A stretch of 8,804 bases of DNA from NCBI GenBank assembly GCA_009177195.1, contig WFMA01000220.1:1-8804 (forward strand), read 5' to 3'. Both the position numbers and the translations under genes were made by a program. Shown piece after piece: positions 5,664-8,804 of the stretch. The DNA is from Bacteroidales bacterium. GTDB lineage: Bacteria; Bacteroidota; Bacteroidia; Bacteroidales; Muribaculaceae. The notes under the pieces are model-generated. The model saw only the letters and a list, made by a program, of their open reading frames with translations. It made no database searches and was not told where the DNA came from. Positions within the stretch are counted from its first letter, which is position 1. Each line of letters opens with the position of its first letter.

Positions 5664-6772
5664 TGGTTGCCATGACTAAGTATATTTATATAGTTTTATC
5701 AATTTTATTTCTGCTGAGATTCGATGCGGTAGCGCAGGAATTGCCAAAGAAGAAAGTAGCAGTATATATTTCAGGTGACAATACTGATGCCTCCATTAAG
5801 AAAGTGTTTGGCTCGAAATTAGTTGGAGCCATTGCTCGAAGTGAAGGCTACGCCGCAGTAGAACGTACTGCTGAATTTCTTTCAGCGCTCACGGCTGAGA
5901 GTGACTACCAAACATCAGGGGAAGTCCGAGATAGTCAAATCGCGCATTTAGGGCAAAAATTTGGAGTCAAATACGTTGTGGCTGCCGATATTGCCGAGGT
6001 TTTCGATGAGTATTTTATTTCATCGCGTCTCATTAATGTTGAAACCGGGCTGGTAGAGCGGTCTTTTGATGCCAATGGAGCGGCGGAATCAATGCAACAG
6101 TTGGTAGCGTTAGCGGAAAAGATAGCTGATGGCATGATTATAAAACCGGAGCAGGAAAAAATAAGAAAAGAACAGGAAGCAAAACAACAGGCGGAGTTGT
6201 TAGCCAGGCAAGAACAAGAACGGATTAATGCAGAACGTATAGAGAATGAACGTCGTCAACAAGAAGCACGCCGCCAATTGCGAGCTACGGCAATCTCAAA
6301 TCTCTTTCAGAGACTCGGCTATAATTGCTATCAATTGGGTAATTATATCGTCATGAACGATTTGATCAATGTTACGTTCGATTTCGACTCATTTAATCAA
6401 ACTGTAGTAATTACCAACCAGGCTCCATCGGGATGGCAGTTGGCAAATGAAGAAATACTCCGGCTTGTTTCTCAATCAGGCAGGTATAACCGCAATGTTC
6501 CCGGAGCCTATTGGGTTGCTTTTCCTGTAAAAGCAAAGCCCGATATGTCGTCGGGTAAATTTAATAGCAAGAAGATGTTGGGAGTGTGGACAATTCCGGT
6601 TTATACGTTGGATATGTATTACCGACCCAAAAAGTCCATCGGCGAGACAATAAAGCAAAAAGGTGCTGAAGCTCCTTATCTTAAGAAAAATCTTGATAGC
6701 TATTTCACGGTTTACTATCGTCCAATGTTCACTGAAGCTGAGATTCAAGCTGAGATTGATCGCATAAAGTAA
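5663..6772 (+). CDS. Secreted CsgG/LpoB-like protein with coiled coil and unknown C-domain, paralogue 2
   Basis: This is a 369-residue protein. A signal peptide spans about residues 1-25 (ends DAVAQ). The CsgG/LpoB-like domain spans about 28-158, with KKKVAVYISGD, YAAVERTAEFLSAL, YQTSGEVRDSQIAHLGQKFG and SRLINVETGLVE. A charged Glu/Gln/Arg-rich coiled coil follows at about 162-207, then a C-terminal domain (about 208-369) that I do not recognise. That domain is rich in Tyr and Trp strands (WQLANEEILRLV, YWVAFPVKAK, VWTIPVYTLDMYY). The ATG overlaps the previous stop by one base; ATG 5672 (MTKYIYIVLS) is an alternative start that keeps the signal peptide. The N-domain is much closer to the third paralogue than to the first, pointing to a recent duplication. 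A periplasmic or surface role is likely; the specific function is unknown. Confidence 0.8.
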   Translation: MVAMTKYIYIVLSILFLLRFDAVAQELPKKKVAVYISGDNTDASIKKVFGSKLVGAIARSEGYAAVERTAEFLSALTAESDYQTSGEVRDSQIAHLGQKFGVKYVVAADIAEVFDEYFISSRLINVETGLVERSFDANGAAESMQQLVALAEKIADGMIIKPEQEKIRKEQEAKQQAELLARQEQERINAERIENERRQQEARRQLRATAISNLFQRLGYNCYQLGNYIVMNDLINVTFDFDSFNQTVVITNQAPSGWQLANEEILRLVSQSGRYNRNVPGAYWVAFPVKAKPDMSSGKFNSKKMLGVWTIPVYTLDMYYRPKKSIGETIKQKGAEAPYLKKNLDSYFTVYYRPMFTEAEIQAEIDRIK

Positions 6773-6780
6773 ATTGAAAA

Positions 6781-7703
6781 ATGAAGCAGCTTAATTTAAT
6801 CATACTGTTATTGCAATACTTGCATCAGCGAGTGTCTTTGCCCAAGATTCGCCAAAGAAAAAAGTTGCGGTATACATGACCGGCACTACATCTGAGGAAG
6901 CATACAAAAAAGTTATTGGCTCTAAGCTGGTAAACGCAATTACAGAAAGCGGAGAGTATGCTGCCGTCGAAAGGACTGCCGACTTTTTAGCGGCTTTATC
7001 GGCTGAAAGTGATTATCAAACCTCGGGAGAAGTCCGTGATAGCCAAATTGCACGTTTAGGTCAGAAATTTGGAGTTCGATACGTTGTAGTAGCTGATGCC
7101 AGTGAACTTTTTGACGAATATTTTATTGCGGCGAGATTGATAAATGTAGAAACGGGTCTTGTCGAACGAGCATTTGATGTAAATGGTCCTGCCGATTCTA
7201 TGGCTCAACTGGTATCTTTAGCGGAAAATGTAGCTAATGGACTTTTAGGAATCTATTCATCCAATGGAATATCGAGCAAACCTATAATCATTGTGCGCTA
7301 CAGATAAAAATGGGAAGGTGGTATACATTCTTCCCGAGGAATGGCAGAAAATGCCAGAAAGTGAAAAACTTAATTATTCAAAAAATGGGATTTGCATTTG
7401 TGAGAATGGCGAAGGATTTATTGTTGCAATGAGAGACTCGGGAAGAGGTCTTTGGATTTCTTCCAATCAATACCCTACTAAAGAACAAGCCATCTTAATC
7501 AAGAAATATATAGAGGGGCTAAATAATGTGCTGCTAATATTCGGAGGGGAAGCGTTAGAATATGATGTATATTGGACTTCTTCAAATGAGAATGGTGGTG
7601 TCGTTTTCAGCACTAAGCCATCATGGATTGGGTTTTATTTTTCTCATCATTAGATGAACATCCAGAAAATACTGGAATCCGAAAAGTGCATCCAATAATG
7701 TAG
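6781..7703 (+). pseudogene. CsgG/LpoB-like protein, paralogue 3, broken by three frameshifts
   Basis: ATG 6781 reads MKQLNLII and then loses frame. The signal peptide continues in another frame as VIAILASASVFAQD, which a single base restored near 6807 would join. The CsgG-like domain then runs to a TAA at 7305-7307 (an in-frame ATG at 6876 starts inside it) and closely matches paralogue 2 (YAAVERTADFLAAL, YQTSGEVRDSQIARLGQKFG). Dropping one base near 7290 connects it to CATDKNGKVVYILPEEW..., which runs to TAG 7653. A further base added to the T run near 7637-7642 extends the end to TGIRKVHPIM and TAG 7703. The second half (IEGLNNVLLIFGGEAL, DVYWTSSNENGG, final RKVHP) resembles the YWSSTE-type repeat domain (DUF1566/Fibrobacter-paralogue-like) of Bacteroidetes surface proteins. 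That likeness is tentative. Two open pieces remain, 6876-7307 and 7291-7653. Confidence 0.72.
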
Positions 7704-7723
7704 CGGAAAAGATTGTGTGATGG

Positions 7724-7753
7724 GGATTTGGTAATTTAACCCGGATTTGGTAA
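7724..7753 (+). repeat. Direct repeat GGATTTGGTAA overlapping promoter
   Basis: GGATTTGGTAA occurs at 7724-7734 and 7743-7753, spaced 19 bases start to start. The first copy contains the TTTG -33 element and the second runs into the -7 box, so the repeat could be an operator or could reflect promoter duplication. Confidence 0.6.
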
Positions 7754-7758
7754 CTTTG
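7727..7758 (+). promoter_or_regulatory. Promoter of the ATPase gene
   Basis: TTTG at 7727-7730 and TAACTTTG at 7751-7758 are separated by 20 bases, an excellent match to the Bacteroidetes consensus. Transcription would start around 7763-7770, inside the 15-bp tandem repeat and about 25 bases before the ATG. Confidence 0.75.
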
Positions 7759-7788
7759 TTACTGTGGTAATAATTACTGTGGTAATAA
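7759..7788 (+). repeat. Perfect 15-bp tandem repeat in the ATPase leader
   Basis: TTACTGTGGTAATAA is present twice without a gap (7759-7773, 7774-7788). Each unit contains the inverted pair TTAC-TGTG-GTAA. The repeat lies between the -7 box and the ATG at 7792, a position suited to an operator or to RNA-level control. Confidence 0.85.
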
Positions 7789-7791
7789 AGC

Positions 7792-8804
7792 ATGAGATTC
7801 TATAATCGCACTAAGGAAATGGAGGAGCTTAGACGCATACAAGGACGCGCCTTTGCCTCTCGATCGAGGATGACAGTTATAACGGGACGGCGTCGTATCG
7901 GCAAGACTTCGCTTGCTCTGCGCGCCACGCAGGGAGAGTATCCTACGGTTTATCTTTTTGTAAGCAGAAAAAATGAGGCAGCGTTGTGTGAAGAGTTCGC
8001 CGGACTTATCGCTACGACGCTTGGGTGTTATGTGCCCCCCGAGATTAAATCATTCAAGTCTTTATTTCTGATGTTGATGGAGCTTGCCAGGACGCGCAAG
8101 TTTAATCTGATTATAGATGAATTTCAGGAGTTTTTCAACATAAATCCCTCCGTGTTCAGCGATATGCAAAACGTCTGGGATTCTTACCGCGACGATACCC
8201 ATGTCAATTTGTTGCTAATGGGTTCGGTATACTCCATGATGCACAAGATTTTTGAAAATTATCACGAACCTCTTTTCGGTAGGGCGGATGCTATGATTCG
8301 TCTTTCTGGATTTGGCACGGAAACAATGAAAGAGGTTATGCGTGATTTTCGTCCGAATTATACCAACGATGAACTGCTCGCATTCTATACCATAACAGGG
8401 GGCGTACCGAAGTATATCGAGTTGCTTTGTGATGACACTGATTTGTCTATAGAGGGAATGCTCGATTACGTTGTGCGAGAAAACTCGCCATTTGTAAACG
8501 AAGGTCGTAATATTTTGATAGAGGAATTCGGCAGAGATTACGGATTATATTTCTCGGTGTTGAGCTGCATTGCATCGGGAATTAACACTCAGGGGGCGAT
8601 TGAAAGCGCATTGGGCAACATTACGGTGGCGGGACATTTGAAAAGATTGATAGAGGATTATTCGCTAATTAAGCGAGTGCGACCAATCATGTCAAAGCCT
8701 CGTTCTCAGAATGTCCAATATGAGATCACCGATAATTTTCTGCGGTTCTGGTTCAATTATTTTGACCGAAACCAGACACTGATTGAATTGAACAACTTTG
8801 AGCA
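7792..8804 (+). CDS. AAA+ ATPase, ATPase_2/DUF234 type (partial, runs off end)
   Basis: ATG at 7792 opens a frame without a stop to the window end (337 codons seen). The Walker A motif GRRRIGKT is at residues 32-39 and the Walker B motif LIIDEFQEF at about 106-114. A sensor-like LLLMGSVYSMM follows, then the FGRADAMIRLSGFG and ITGGVPKYIELL segments typical of the archaeal-type ATPase_2 family. The C-terminal part (VQYEITDNFLRFWFNYF) is the start of the DUF234 domain that usually closes these proteins, which are around 450-480 residues long. They are common, often multicopy, in Bacteroidales; their role is not established, though nuclease or defence-like links have been suggested. The gene has its own promoter and a 15-bp tandem repeat in its leader, and it is not in an operon with the preceding broken gene. 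Confidence 0.88.
   Translation, partial: MRFYNRTKEMEELRRIQGRAFASRSRMTVITGRRRIGKTSLALRATQGEYPTVYLFVSRKNEAALCEEFAGLIATTLGCYVPPEIKSFKSLFLMLMELARTRKFNLIIDEFQEFFNINPSVFSDMQNVWDSYRDDTHVNLLLMGSVYSMMHKIFENYHEPLFGRADAMIRLSGFGTETMKEVMRDFRPNYTNDELLAFYTITGGVPKYIELLCDDTDLSIEGMLDYVVRENSPFVNEGRNILIEEFGRDYGLYFSVLSCIASGINTQGAIESALGNITVAGHLKRLIEDYSLIKRVRPIMSKPRSQNVQYEITDNFLRFWFNYFDRNQTLIELNNFE

Overview
The window looks like a chromosomal segment from a member of the Bacteroidales, probably of the Muribaculaceae type. The promoters follow the Bacteroidetes pattern (TTTG, about 19-20 bases, TAnnTTTG). Ribosome binding regions are A-rich without a clear Shine-Dalgarno sequence. The core genes (pyrH, frr, elaA, alkaline phosphatase) are typical of that order. 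The genus assignment is inference; no rRNA is present.

Layout. Bases 64-2783 hold a secreted alkaline phosphatase gene split by a 1335-bp insertion sequence (137-1471). The IS is flanked by a perfect 8-bp target duplication, GAAGTATG. It encodes a zinc-ribbon DDE transposase of the IS256/MULE-like type and carries two tandem copies of its terminal motif at each end. Removing the IS and one duplication copy restores a 458-residue phosphatase with its signal peptide and all metal-site motifs. Bases 2808-4164 hold the housekeeping pair pyrH (UMP kinase) and frr (ribosome recycling factor) behind a recognisable promoter. They end at a bidirectional terminator shared with the convergent elaA-type acetyltransferase gene (4239-4673, minus strand).

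Bases 4764-5133 have no convincing protein gene. They contain a near-consensus promoter, a run of abutting helices and a 9-T terminator, and so look like a roughly 335-nt structured RNA gene or long leader that I cannot assign to a known family. This is the most interesting unexplained element here.

Bases 5181-7703 are AT-richer and hold three tandem paralogues of a secreted CsgG/LpoB-like domain family. The first is a single-domain protein. The second has a coiled coil and an unrecognised C-terminal domain. The third is broken by three apparent single-base frameshifts, in the signal peptide, after the first domain, and near the C-terminus. From 7727 a strong promoter and a perfect 15-bp tandem repeat precede an AAA+ ATPase of the ATPase_2/DUF234 type, which runs off the window end.

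The core block (pyrH-frr) links UTP/CTP supply to ribosome recycling, a common gene neighbourhood. The accessory right half consists of envelope-directed duplicates and an orphan ATPase, with signs of duplication and decay.
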